DNA of 64,000 bases from Bog-473 sp963788125 (GTDB lineage Bacteria > Actinomycetota > Acidimicrobiia > Acidimicrobiales > RAAP-2). The notes beneath the pieces were generated by a model. The model worked only from the letters and a program-made list of their open reading frames with translations, did not search any database and was not told the origin of the DNA. Below, piece after piece: positions 23,823-31,923 of the stretch; the first letter of the stretch is position 1, and each line of letters begins with the position of its first letter. The position numbers were made by a program, and so were the translations under genes. The stretch covers positions 310,001 through 374,000 of the forward strand of contig CAWBFN010000001.1 of assembly GCA_963788125.1 (NCBI GenBank), given 5' to 3'.

Positions 23823-24452
23823 ATGGAGCACTTCCTCGAGACCTGGGGTTACCTGGCGGTCTTCGTCCTGAGTTTCATCTCGTCCATGGGCCTGCCGGTC
23901 GGCGCGGAGGTGGCCATCATCTACGGCGGGGTGCTGGCCAGCGGCCAGGTCGCCAACGAACCGCACCACCTCAACCTGGCCGGGGTGATCCTGCTGGCCA
24001 CGCTGGCCGAGGTGTTGGGCTCGATCGCCGGCTATCTGATCGGCTACTTCGGGGGCCGCCCGCTGGTGGACCATCTGGGCCGCTACGTGCTGTTGACCCA
24101 CAAGGATCTCGACCGGGCCGAACGGTGGTTCGCCCGTCGGGGGGAGCCCTTTGTGCTCTTCGGGCGGTTCATCCCGCTGCTCCGCTCCTTCGTCTCCTTC
24201 GCCGCCGGGCTGGGCGAGATGGCCTTTGCCAAGTTCGCCCTGTTCACCGTGGTCGGATGTGCCATCTGGTGCACCGCCCTGACCTGCCTCGGATACAGCC
24301 TGGGCTCGAGCTACGAACATGTGCTCAAGGCGTTCAGCTACGCCGGGTACGTGGCCGCGGCACTGTTCGTGGTCGCCGTGGTCGTCCTCTTCGTCCACCG
24401 GCTGCGCGTGGTGCGCCGGGAGCGGGAACGGGCATTGCAGGAGGAGCGATGA
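23823..24452 (+). CDS. DedA family membrane protein
   Basis: This 209-residue protein has four to five membrane helices and the DedA/SNARE-associated pattern: FISSMGLPVGAEVAIIYGGV, then AEVLGSIAGYLIGYFGGRPL, GEPFVLFGRFIPLLRSFVSF (the conserved F-x-R-F-x-P-x-x-R segment) and AAGLGEMAFAKF. DedA proteins move lipid carriers or help keep membrane potential; the substrate here is unknown. ATG 23823 matches the usual N-terminus; the upstream open frame overlaps the PPK2 remnant. The regulator site of the next gene begins 5 bp after its stop. Confidence 0.9.
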   Translation: MEHFLETWGYLAVFVLSFISSMGLPVGAEVAIIYGGVLASGQVANEPHHLNLAGVILLATLAEVLGSIAGYLIGYFGGRPLVDHLGRYVLLTHKDLDRAERWFARRGEPFVLFGRFIPLLRSFVSFAAGLGEMAFAKFALFTVVGCAIWCTALTCLGYSLGSSYEHVLKAFSYAGYVAAALFVVAVVVLFVHRLRVVRRERERALQEER

Positions 24453-24456
24453 AGCG

Positions 24457-24490
24457 AGCGGAATGAACCATTCCGCTTCTGGCCTACACT
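24457..24490 (+). promoter_or_regulatory. TetR-type operator and leaderless promoter of the MFS-TetR operon
   Basis: A perfect inverted repeat, AGCGGAATG-AAC-CATTCCGCT, lies at 24457-24477. It is followed by TACACT at 24485-24490, 7 bp before the GTG at 24498. There is no ribosome site, so the message is probably leaderless. The operator covers the space just upstream of the -10 box, where a repressor would block RNA polymerase. The TetR gene in the same operon is the obvious ligand. Confidence 0.75.
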
Positions 24491-24497
24491 CACAACG

Positions 24498-25961
24498 GTG
24501 GCAAGGACCGGAACGCGGGCGCCCTATCAGTTGACGTTCGCCGCCCTGGCGGTGGCGGCCATGGCGTTCTGCATCCTGCAGTCCCTGATCATCCCGGCCA
24601 TCCCCTCGCTGGAGCACTCGTTGCACTCGTCGGCCGACGCCGTGGCCTGGCTGCTCACCGCCTACCTGCTGAGCGCCTCGGTCTGCACGCCGATCCTGGG
24701 CCGGGTGGGCGACATGCTGGGCAAGGAGCGGGTGCTGGTGGCCGTGCTGTTGGCGCTCACGGTGGGCACCCTGATCGGCGCCCTGGCCACCACGTTGCCG
24801 GTGATGCTGGTGGCCCGGGTCATTCAGGGCACGGGCGGGGCCATCTTCCCGCTGGCCTTCGGCATCATCCGAGATGAGTTCCCCAAGGAGCGGGTGGTGG
24901 GTGCCATCGGCATCCTCTCGTCGATCATCGGCATCGGCACCGGCCTCGGCATCGTCTTGGCCGGACCGATCATCGTCAACCTGAACTACCACTGGCTCTT
25001 TTGGGGCCCGATGATCCTGTGCGTGGTGGCCACCGTCACCACCATCTTCTTCGTGCCCGAATCCCCCATACGGACCCCCGGCGGCATCAACGCCCCCGGG
25101 GCGCTCTTCATGTCCGGTTGGTTGGTGGCCGGCCTGGTCGCCGTCTCCGAGGGCCCCACCATCGGTTGGGGAAGCACCGCGGTGATCGTTCTCTTCGCGC
25201 TGGCCGCCGTGTTCGTCGTGTTGTGGGTCCGCTCGGAGAACCGGTCGGACTCTCCCTTGGTGGACATGAAGATGATGCGGATCCCCGAGGTGTGGACGAC
25301 CAACCTCTGTTCGCTGCTGTTCGGATTCGGCCTCTTCGTGATGTTCACGACGGTGCCGCAGTTCGTCGAGACGCCGGCGCGCTACCACTACGGCTTTGCC
25401 GCGTCGGTGACCCAGTCCGGGCTGGACCTCCTGCCCTTCGCCCTGGCCATGCTCCTCATCGCCCCGCTCACCGGTTGGCTGTCGAACGCCCTCGGGGGTC
25501 GCCGGGTCCTGTTGGGCGGCTGCCTGTTCGCGGCGTTCGCCTACCTGTCGTTGTCGCTGTGGCATGCCCACACCTGGCAGGTGATGTTGGCCGCCGGGCT
25601 GCTGGGTGTGGGGATGGCCCTGGGCTACGCCGCCATGTCCAACCTGGTGGTGCAGGCCGTGCCGCAGTCCCAGACGGCGGTGGCCACCGGGATGAACACC
25701 AACATCCGCAACATCGGAGCCGCCGTCGGGGCCGGCGTGGCCACCAGTGTGGTGGTGAGCAGCCTCCTCCCCGACGGGACGCCCTCCGAACACGGGTACA
25801 TCGTGGCCTTCGCTATCTCCGCCGTCGGCCTCCTGATCGCCGCGGTGACCGCCCTGCTCATCCCCCGGCATCCCCTCCATGTGGTGGATCCCGCCGATCA
25901 GGCCAGCGCCATCTCGGCCGGTGCGGCCGCCGTCGTCGGCGCCGCCTCGGGGGTCGAGTGA
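24498..25961 (+). CDS. MFS drug-type exporter (DHA2-like)
   Basis: This 487-residue protein has about 13-14 membrane helices. Helix 1 is AALAVAAMAFCILQSLIIPA. The MFS motif A region is GRVGDMLGKERVLV, and motif C-like glycines lie in GIGTGLGIVLAGPI. The NYHWLFWGPMILCVVATVTT segment is typical of DHA2 exporters. It probably pumps out a lipophilic toxin by proton antiport. The GTG start follows a -10 box by 7 bp with no ribosome site. Its stop overlaps the tetR ATG by 1 bp, forming a self-regulated exporter operon. Confidence 0.9.
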   Translation: MARTGTRAPYQLTFAALAVAAMAFCILQSLIIPAIPSLEHSLHSSADAVAWLLTAYLLSASVCTPILGRVGDMLGKERVLVAVLLALTVGTLIGALATTLPVMLVARVIQGTGGAIFPLAFGIIRDEFPKERVVGAIGILSSIIGIGTGLGIVLAGPIIVNLNYHWLFWGPMILCVVATVTTIFFVPESPIRTPGGINAPGALFMSGWLVAGLVAVSEGPTIGWGSTAVIVLFALAAVFVVLWVRSENRSDSPLVDMKMMRIPEVWTTNLCSLLFGFGLFVMFTTVPQFVETPARYHYGFAASVTQSGLDLLPFALAMLLIAPLTGWLSNALGGRRVLLGGCLFAAFAYLSLSLWHAHTWQVMLAAGLLGVGMALGYAAMSNLVVQAVPQSQTAVATGMNTNIRNIGAAVGAGVATSVVVSSLLPDGTPSEHGYIVAFAISAVGLLIAAVTALLIPRHPLHVVDPADQASAISAGAAAVVGAASGVE

Positions 25962-26620
25962 TGACGCCGGCGGCAGGGGCGCAGACGTCACCCCGTCCAC
26001 TGCGACGGGATGCCGAGTTGAACCGGGAGCGCATCGTCGCGGCGGCACACGACGTCTTTGCCGAGAGCGGCTTCGAGGCCTCCATGGAGCGGGTCGCCCA
26101 TCGGGCGGGGGTCGGGGTGGGAACGCTCTACCGCCGATTCCCCAACAAGGAGGGCCTGGCCATCGCCATCATGGAGATGGTCAGCGGGCGCACCCGGCAA
26201 CTGGTCGACGAGGTACTGAGGACCGCCTCGCCGGCCGAGGGCATCTTCGAATTCCTGCGGCAGTGCGTGGCCATGCCCTCGAGCCTGCGCGCCCTGGTCG
26301 CCCGTTCGCCGCGTCTGGCGGAGGCCCACCTGGCCATGGTCGAGACCCTCGAAGCGCCGGTCACCACGCTGATCGAGGACGCTCAGGCGGCCGGCTCCCT
26401 GCGGGCCGACGTCACCTTCGGCGACATCGCCCTCATCCTGCTCTCGGTGCGAGGGGTCGAGGACCGGTGGGACGCGGGGGAGGTGGATGCCAAGCTGGGC
26501 CGGCAGCAGGGCGAGCGCCATCTGCAGCTGCTGATCGACGGGCTACGCGCCACGGACTCCGCGTTGCCCCACCGCCCGCTCTCGCGCGCCCAGCTCGACG
26601 AGCTGCTGGTCAGGGAGTGA
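25961..26620 (+). CDS. TetR family transcriptional regulator
   Basis: This 219-residue repressor has its HTH domain at about residues 20-65: RERIVAAAHDVFAESGFEAS, VAHRAGVGVGTLYRRFPNKE. The remaining helices form a ligand domain (SPAEGIFEFLRQCVAMPSSL; GDIALILLSVRGVEDRW). It is translationally coupled to the MFS exporter and very likely binds the perfect palindrome at 24457-24477. The effector is unknown. The last 11 bp overlap the convergent flippase-like gene. Confidence 0.92.
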   Translation: MTPAAGAQTSPRPLRRDAELNRERIVAAAHDVFAESGFEASMERVAHRAGVGVGTLYRRFPNKEGLAIAIMEMVSGRTRQLVDEVLRTASPAEGIFEFLRQCVAMPSSLRALVARSPRLAEAHLAMVETLEAPVTTLIEDAQAAGSLRADVTFGDIALILLSVRGVEDRWDAGEVDAKLGRQQGERHLQLLIDGLRATDSALPHRPLSRAQLDELLVRE

Positions 26621-27713
26621 GCGGAGCGTCCCTCGCCTGGCCCACGCCCACGTCTACGGGAGCAGCGTTGCGGGCAATGCGCTCGCGCCGGCGGAGCCAG
26701 ATGACGTAGGTCACGATGCCCGGGATGATCGGGAGGACGTACACCATCAACCGCCAGATGAGGTCGGCGGCCAAGGCCCGAGACGAACTCGCGCCGAACG
26801 CCGTCATCAGGCTGATGAACGCGGCATCGAGTGTCCCGAGACCTCCCGGCGTAATCGGAATCGCACCCGCCAGCCGGGCGATCGTGTAGGAGGTGAACAC
26901 CGCGACAAGGGTGACCTGTCCCGCCGTGATGCCCACGGCCCGCACGATGATGAGCACCAGAACGAAGCCCACGAGCTGATTGGCCAGCGTCGTCGCCGTG
27001 AGGGGCCAACCTCGCCGGCGAACGATGTGGGCGGTCTGACTCTTGAACTCGGAGAGGGAGCGCTCAATCCGATCCGTTGCCGGTTTTCCAAAGAAGTGCA
27101 GTACCCAGTTGACCACACGGTCGGCCAGCCGCCCGAGCCAGTGGGTCCAGGCGGCGAAGCGGAAGACCAACCACGCTGCCACCCCCGCGACGACCATGGC
27201 GACCACGCCGGCCACGGCGGCGTCGAGCACCCGCGCCGTCGGGTGAGACGTGATCGCCAGTAGTGCGACGGCCGCGAGGGGTAGGCCGAGCTTCGCGGCG
27301 AAGTTCCAGATGCCGGTCGCGATGATGGCGGTGGAGATGTCGATGGCGGAAAAGCCGAAAGAGGAAAACATCTTGTACGTCATGCCGATCGCCACGGCGC
27401 CCCCGGCAGGGACCGTATTCGCGATCGCGCCGGTGGTCTCTATTTCGAGGAAGCCGTCCCAGAACCGGAGTCCGGGCAGCGCGGCCTGGTAGGGCCAGAC
27501 GCCGGAGATCTGATTGACGAGGGCAACCCCGGCGATGGCCGCCCACCACCCGGCGTCGAGGTGGGTCATGGCGGCCCAGGCGTGGGAGTAGCTGGCGAAC
27601 TTGGGGACCACCTCGACGAGGATCAGGAGCAGTAGGACGAGGCTGGCGGCGACACCGAGCACCTTGTGCCAGCGCGGCGTCGGCTCGAGGAGTCCCGGCT
27701 GGCCGACCGTCAT
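26610..27713 (-). CDS. Lysylphosphatidylglycerol synthase TM region-like (UPF0104) membrane protein
   Basis: This 367-residue integral membrane protein has about eight helices. It fits the AglD/MprF-flippase-like UPF0104 family: LVNQISGVWPYQAALPGLRF, TTGAIANTVPAGGAVAIGMTY, TIARLAGAIPITPGGLGTLD (the typical PxxPGGxG motif) and AFISLMTAFGASSSRALAA. The family is linked to lipid or polyprenyl-sugar flipping; the substrate is unknown. ATG 27713 is the likely start, since the first helix begins shortly after it. A long upstream open frame is not protein-like. Confidence 0.85.
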   Translation of the reverse strand: MTVGQPGLLEPTPRWHKVLGVAASLVLLLLILVEVVPKFASYSHAWAAMTHLDAGWWAAIAGVALVNQISGVWPYQAALPGLRFWDGFLEIETTGAIANTVPAGGAVAIGMTYKMFSSFGFSAIDISTAIIATGIWNFAAKLGLPLAAVALLAITSHPTARVLDAAVAGVVAMVVAGVAAWLVFRFAAWTHWLGRLADRVVNWVLHFFGKPATDRIERSLSEFKSQTAHIVRRRGWPLTATTLANQLVGFVLVLIIVRAVGITAGQVTLVAVFTSYTIARLAGAIPITPGGLGTLDAAFISLMTAFGASSSRALAADLIWRLMVYVLPIIPGIVTYVIWLRRRERIARNAAPVDVGVGQARDAPLTP

Positions 27714-28099
27714 TTCAGGTGGAGATCGAGCACGGCTGACCAACGAGTGGAGGAGGTCCCCCGCAGAGCAAGGCGTGGCGTGCCATGTGGAGCACCGTAG
27801 ACCCAACGCTGGGCCCTCGAACCCGGATCGGACCGCTTCGTCCCGCCCCTCCCCGAATGTCCAGCTGAATGGCTGATTCTGGCCTAATCGGTCGAACGCC
27901 ACGTGCGCAGAGCCCGGCGGATTGTTGGGCCGGTGTTGGGACGAAGTCCAGTGCCCGTAGGGCGCAAGGTCACACAATGAAGTGTTCTGCGAGCGTTACG
28001 ACAGACAGGCGTTGGCATGCCGAAAAGCGAAGCGGAACGAACCAGGTCGCCCGGCCGCGACCTCACTCACTGACCGTGCCTTCCACCCGTCGCGAGACG
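27714..28099. other. Intergenic region, flippase-like gene / PAS-GGDEF gene
   Basis: About 386 bp lie between the two divergent genes if the GGDEF protein starts at 28100. The GGDEF frame is open back to an ATG at 27869, but that part (residues rich in Arg/Ser/Thr) shows no domain and no ribosome site. I see no other gene, repeat or clear promoter. Confidence 0.5.
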
Positions 28100-29836
28100 A
28101 TGGAGGTGCTGCGGGCGGCCGGAGTCCACCCCTTGGTGAGTGGATTCCCTGAAGGTGCCATCGTGGTGTTCGATGGTGACCTGCAGTACCTGAGCGCCGG
28201 CGGACATGGACTGTCCTTGGTCGGGCTCACGCGGGAGATGATCGAGGGCAAGACCATCTACGAGGTATTCCCGTACCAGGTGTCCTCAGTCCTCGAACCG
28301 TCGTACCATCGCGCCCTGTCCGGCGAAGATGTGACCCTCGATATCGACTTCGGTGGACGTACCTACATGCACCGCATCGGGCCGCTCACCGACAGCACAG
28401 GCGTCATCGTCGCGGGCATCGGATTCGCCCTCGACGTGACGGAGGAACGCCAGTCGCGCTCGGCGCTCGCCGCGTCGGAAGAGCGACTCCGCCGCGAGCG
28501 TCATCAACTTCGAGAAGCCGAGGCCGTCGGACACTCCGGCTCATGGGAGTGGGACACCGTGACGAACGTCATCACGTGGTCCGATGGGCTCTTCGCACTA
28601 CACGGGCTCGACCCGATGACCTTCGATGGCGGCTACGCGCAGGCGGCCTCGCGCGTCCATCCCGACGACCGGGAACGGGTCGACGCCGCCCTCGAGTCGT
28701 GCCGCCGCAACGAGGCGGCAATCCAGTTCCGTTACCGTGTCGCACGGGCGAGGGACGGGGCGACGCGTTGGTTCGATTCGCGAGCCAGCGGCGTCTTCGA
28801 GGACGGCAAGCTGGTGCGGCTCCGCGGCGCGGTGGCCGATGTCACCGAACAGGTGCTCGCTGAAGCCGAGGTCATTGAGGCGAACGCCTTCTTGCAGGCG
28901 GTCATCGCCGCGTCGCCGGACTACACCTTCATTACCAACGTGCAGACCGGCGCCATGACCTACGGCTCGCGTGGATCGGAGCTACTCGGCGGCGACAACG
29001 AGCAAACGGAAGTGCTCGGCTCCGACGCCATGGAGGCTCTAGTGCATCCTGAGGATCAAGCGGCATTGCGTGCGATGAACGCCGAGGCCGCCAGGCTCAA
29101 AGACGGAGAGGTACTCCAGTTTCGCTATCGGCGCCGCCATGCGGACGGCCAGTGGCACTGGCTCAGCCGTCACGTGGTGCCGTTTCGCCGCGACAAAGCC
29201 GGTCGGGTCGTCGAGGTGCTCGGTGTGCTGCGTGACGTCACCGATGCCGTACGGGCCGAAGAACAGCTCTCACATGATGCACTGCACGACACGCTCACCG
29301 GGCTGCCCAACCGAGCCCTGCTCTTGGATCGGCTACAGGAGGCGTTGGATCGCTCGGCGCGAGATGGACGCGAGATCGCCGTCTTGTTCTGTGACCTCGA
29401 TGGTTTCAAAGCGGTCAACGACTCCGCAGGCCACGGCGCAGGTGATGCGGTGTTGGTCGAGACGGCGCAGCGACTCCGCGGCGCGCTGCGCGAGAGCGAT
29501 ACCGTTGCCCGAGTGGGCGGGGACGAGTTCGTTCTCGTCGTCGATCCGTGGAAGCGCAATGACATCGGCGGACGCACGGCGTCGGACCGGGCGCCGATCG
29601 AACTGCGCGGCGTGACGGAGCGGCTCGCTGATCGGGTGATCGACGCGATGCGTCGGCCCTTCCGCATCCTGGGGGTGGACCACGTGATCACGATCAGCAT
29701 CGGGATCGCCTATCAGGCGCCCAGCCTCCTCGACGGAGCCAACGCCTCGAGGGCTCGCCAGGTGATTGAAGAGGCCGACGCCGCCATGTACCGGGCCAAG
29801 CATGAAGGGAAGAATCGAGTCGAGGTCTTCGCCTAG
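28100..29836 (+). CDS. PAS-PAS-PAS-GGDEF diguanylate cyclase
   Basis: This 578-residue signalling protein (from ATG 28100) makes cyclic di-GMP. PAS 1 spans about residues 15-120 (GAIVVFDGDLQYLSAGGHGL; IEGKTIYEVFP). PAS 2 spans about 145-250 (GSWEWDTVTNVITWSDGLF; RVHPDDRERVDAAL). PAS 3 spans about 265-390 (DYTFITNVQTGAMTYGSRG; ALVHPEDQAALRAM). The GGDEF domain starts at about 400: LTGLPNRALLLDRL, VLFCDLDGFKAVNDSAGHGA and intact VARVGGDEFVLVVDP. There is no EAL domain, no membrane helix and no obvious I-site RxxD before GGDEF. GTG 28076 and ATG 27869 are other possible starts. It could feed c-di-GMP control of the polysaccharide genes downstream. Confidence 0.88.
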   Translation: MEVLRAAGVHPLVSGFPEGAIVVFDGDLQYLSAGGHGLSLVGLTREMIEGKTIYEVFPYQVSSVLEPSYHRALSGEDVTLDIDFGGRTYMHRIGPLTDSTGVIVAGIGFALDVTEERQSRSALAASEERLRRERHQLREAEAVGHSGSWEWDTVTNVITWSDGLFALHGLDPMTFDGGYAQAASRVHPDDRERVDAALESCRRNEAAIQFRYRVARARDGATRWFDSRASGVFEDGKLVRLRGAVADVTEQVLAEAEVIEANAFLQAVIAASPDYTFITNVQTGAMTYGSRGSELLGGDNEQTEVLGSDAMEALVHPEDQAALRAMNAEAARLKDGEVLQFRYRRRHADGQWHWLSRHVVPFRRDKAGRVVEVLGVLRDVTDAVRAEEQLSHDALHDTLTGLPNRALLLDRLQEALDRSARDGREIAVLFCDLDGFKAVNDSAGHGAGDAVLVETAQRLRGALRESDTVARVGGDEFVLVVDPWKRNDIGGRTASDRAPIELRGVTERLADRVIDAMRRPFRILGVDHVITISIGIAYQAPSLLDGANASRARQVIEEADAAMYRAKHEGKNRVEVFA

Positions 29837-29992
29837 CGAGTCTGCTATCGAAGTGCGCCGATCTTGCCCACCCTACAGGCGGGCATGAACCCCACATCGC
29901 TCTCGACTAGGTCGACGAAGGTGTCGTAGAACGCATTCGGTAGCGCGGCGACCGGCACACGGACTCCGCTGATTGGACCCGCTTCAACTCGG

Positions 29993-29998
29993 TAGTCT
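29993..29998 (+). promoter_or_regulatory. -10 box (TAGTCT) of a leaderless promoter for the ClpN-like gene
   Basis: TAGTCT ends 6 bp before the ATG at 30005, with no ribosome-binding site in between. A TTGGAC at 29973-29978 could be a -35 box, but its spacing of 14 bp is short. Confidence 0.5.
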
Positions 29999-30004
29999 TG
30001 GCTC

Positions 30005-30658
30005 ATGTTCGAACGCTTCACCGACCGAGCTAGGCGCGTCCTCACGTTGGCCCAGGAGGAAGCACGGCTGCTCAACCACAGCTTCATTGGAACGGAGCAC
30101 ATGCTGCTCGGACTCATCCGCGAGGAAGGTGGGCTTGCTGCCGTCGCCCTTGGGCGCTGTGGCATCACACTGGAAGCGGCGCGGTATCAGGTTGAGGAGA
30201 CGATTGGATTGGCCGGCACTGCACCGAGCGGATCACCGCCGTTCACTCCCCGTGCAAAGAAATGTCTTGAACTGTCCCTCCGTGAGGCCCTGGATCGCAA
30301 CCACGGATACATCGGCACTGAGCACTTGCTGCTGGGTTTGATTCGTGAAGGCGAGGGGGTGTGGGCGACGGTGGTTAACAACCTTGGCGTGGACCAGGGA
30401 GTTCTTCGGCAAACGGTCATCGCCCTCATGTCGGGGACTGCCGAGGACATAGGTGGAGCGCATGCAGACCCCGCCCTCACGGACATAGCGGTACGGGCCC
30501 ACCCACCCCGTTGCCCTGGCTGTCGGACCGGCCTTGCCGAGGTAGCCCGATACCGGGTGATCGACGTACCAGCCGATGACCCCGAGGCCGATGAGGATGT
30601 CCTGTCGGTGCGCGTGGTGTACTGCAGCCGTTGCGGCAACACGCTCGGGACTGTCTGA
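30005..30658 (+). CDS. Stand-alone Clp N-domain protein with C-terminal zinc ribbon
   Basis: This 217-residue protein begins like ClpC: MFERFTDRARRVLTLAQEEA, LNHSFIGTEHMLLGLIREEG. It contains a second Clp-N repeat, TPRAKKCLELSLREALDRNH, YIGTEHLLLGLIREGEGV. It has no AAA+ modules. Residues 165-217 add a likely zinc ribbon with CPGC (169/172) and CSRC (207/210). ClpC N-domains bind substrates and adaptors, so a free copy could act as an adaptor, decoy or sequestering factor. This is inference. The ATG sits 6 bp after a -10 box (leaderless). Confidence 0.85.
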   Translation: MFERFTDRARRVLTLAQEEARLLNHSFIGTEHMLLGLIREEGGLAAVALGRCGITLEAARYQVEETIGLAGTAPSGSPPFTPRAKKCLELSLREALDRNHGYIGTEHLLLGLIREGEGVWATVVNNLGVDQGVLRQTVIALMSGTAEDIGGAHADPALTDIAVRAHPPRCPGCRTGLAEVARYRVIDVPADDPEADEDVLSVRVVYCSRCGNTLGTV

Positions 30659-30832
30659 GCTGAGTCGTGCACCTTCTCCATCACGGCTTTATCTTGTTGG
30701 GTCTCGTTGGGATCTCACTTCAGGCGGTCTGAGAAAAGGCCGGGAAAGAAAAAGACGGGTTGAGGTGGTGCAGTACGAACCCGAGGAAGGGGCCGATCAA
30801 GGTTCCAACCCGTGAGACCGGAGATAGTAGCC

Positions 30833-31357
30833 GTGGCGAGTGCAACCATCAGTGTGACCATCACCATCAAGGCCCCCGCCGAGGCGATCTTTGCGGTGCT
30901 CTGCTGGCCCCCGATGCACGCCGCGATTGACGGCACGGGCTGGGTCCGCGCTTCCCTCGACCGCCAACCCCTGACGGCGTCGGGCCAGATCTTCCGCATG
31001 GCCATGTACCACGCCGACCATCCGAATGGGGACTACGAGATGGCTAATCGGGTCGAGGTGTTCGATCCGCCGCATTCCATCTCCTGGAAGCCGGGGCACG
31101 ACCCAGGCGACGGCAACCTCAGCTTCGGTGGCTGGATCTGGCGCTACGACCTGGCTCCGCTCGGTCCGTCCGAGACCGAGGTCAGGCTCTCATACGATTG
31201 GTCGGCTGTACCCGAGGACGTGCGCCAAGAGGTCCAGTTCCCGCCTTTCTCCCCCGACCACTTGGACAACTCGTTGACTCGCCTCGCCCAAGTGGTTGAT
31301 CACTACGGAGGAGGTCCGCGGACCACTACCGCCGTGGGATGTCGCACTGTTCGGTGA
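30833..31357 (+). CDS. SRPBCC (START/Bet v1-like) domain protein
   Basis: This 174-residue protein (from GTG 30833, with GGAG about 9 bp upstream; GTG 30812 adds seven residues) has the SRPBCC pattern: ISVTITIKAPAEAIFAVL at the start, a central EMANRVEVFDPPHSISWKPG, then WIWRYDLAPLGPSETEVRLS and a C-terminal helix (LDNSLTRLAQVVDHYGG). This fold binds hydrophobic ligands in a deep cavity. The ligand is unknown. No operon partner is evident. Confidence 0.75.
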   Translation: MASATISVTITIKAPAEAIFAVLCWPPMHAAIDGTGWVRASLDRQPLTASGQIFRMAMYHADHPNGDYEMANRVEVFDPPHSISWKPGHDPGDGNLSFGGWIWRYDLAPLGPSETEVRLSYDWSAVPEDVRQEVQFPPFSPDHLDNSLTRLAQVVDHYGGGPRTTTAVGCRTVR

Positions 31358-31406
31358 GCGTGGGCATGGTCCAGGAGCCCTCGTCTGGGACGGACGATTC
31401 CGACCG

Positions 31407-31631
31407 ATGAACGAGTTCGAAAGCCGATGGGAGATGATCCTTTCGGCTACCACAAGGGATTGGGTCAACCTAAATTTAGATATGCTCGGCGTGAAGGATG
31501 GAAAGTTGCTATTCGAAGTCGAGTACATGACGGACGATCCGGGTCGGTGGTGGCCGAACGGCCTGATCTCTATCAACGGCGGCCTCGCCGTCGAGGATCC
31601 CTTCGTCGTCAAGACCACCGCATGGTGGTGA
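31407..31631 (+). CDS. Possible small hypothetical protein (74 aa)
   Basis: A frame from ATG 31407 reads MNEFESRWEMILSATTRDWV and then LNLDMLGVKDGKLLFEVEYM, ending in VVKTTAWW. It is protein-like in composition, with alternating hydrophobic and charged residues, but I know no family. The frame is open upstream to TTG 31296 (111 residues), overlapping the SRPBCC gene. There is no clear ribosome site. It may be a fragment of a larger lost gene. Confidence 0.38.
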   Translation: MNEFESRWEMILSATTRDWVNLNLDMLGVKDGKLLFEVEYMTDDPGRWWPNGLISINGGLAVEDPFVVKTTAWW

Positions 31632-31923
31632 TCGGACGTCGATGCTCGCTATCGGTCACCCCATGACCCAATCGTGCCGGTAGGCCCCCCGCACGTCCCC
31701 CCGAAGTCGAGTAGTGGGCGTGCCTACTTCGCAAACGGGGTCTGGTCGTAAAATCCCATCGACGATCGTAGGGATCGAAGGCCGCCATGATCTCCTCATG
31801 TGACTGGTCGTCATTTGCGCCCTCTTTGTTTGCCCTGACAAATGCAGAGCTTTCCCGCAGGCCTGTCCTCGGGCATTGGGTAGTCGGAGCAGGACCCGTA
31901 CACTTGGAATCTGCAGATCGACG

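Noticed and set aside
23157..26048. 963-residue open frame on the minus strand across DedA and MFS genes
   Set aside because: It is His/Gly/Gln/Arg-rich antisense text of well-supported plus-strand genes, with no domain; long antisense frames are common at this GC content.
31336..31410. 24-codon ORF overlapping the hypothetical gene at 31407 by ATGA
   Set aside because: The nearest AGGAGG is about 21 bp away and the text is Ser/Asp-rich with no support.
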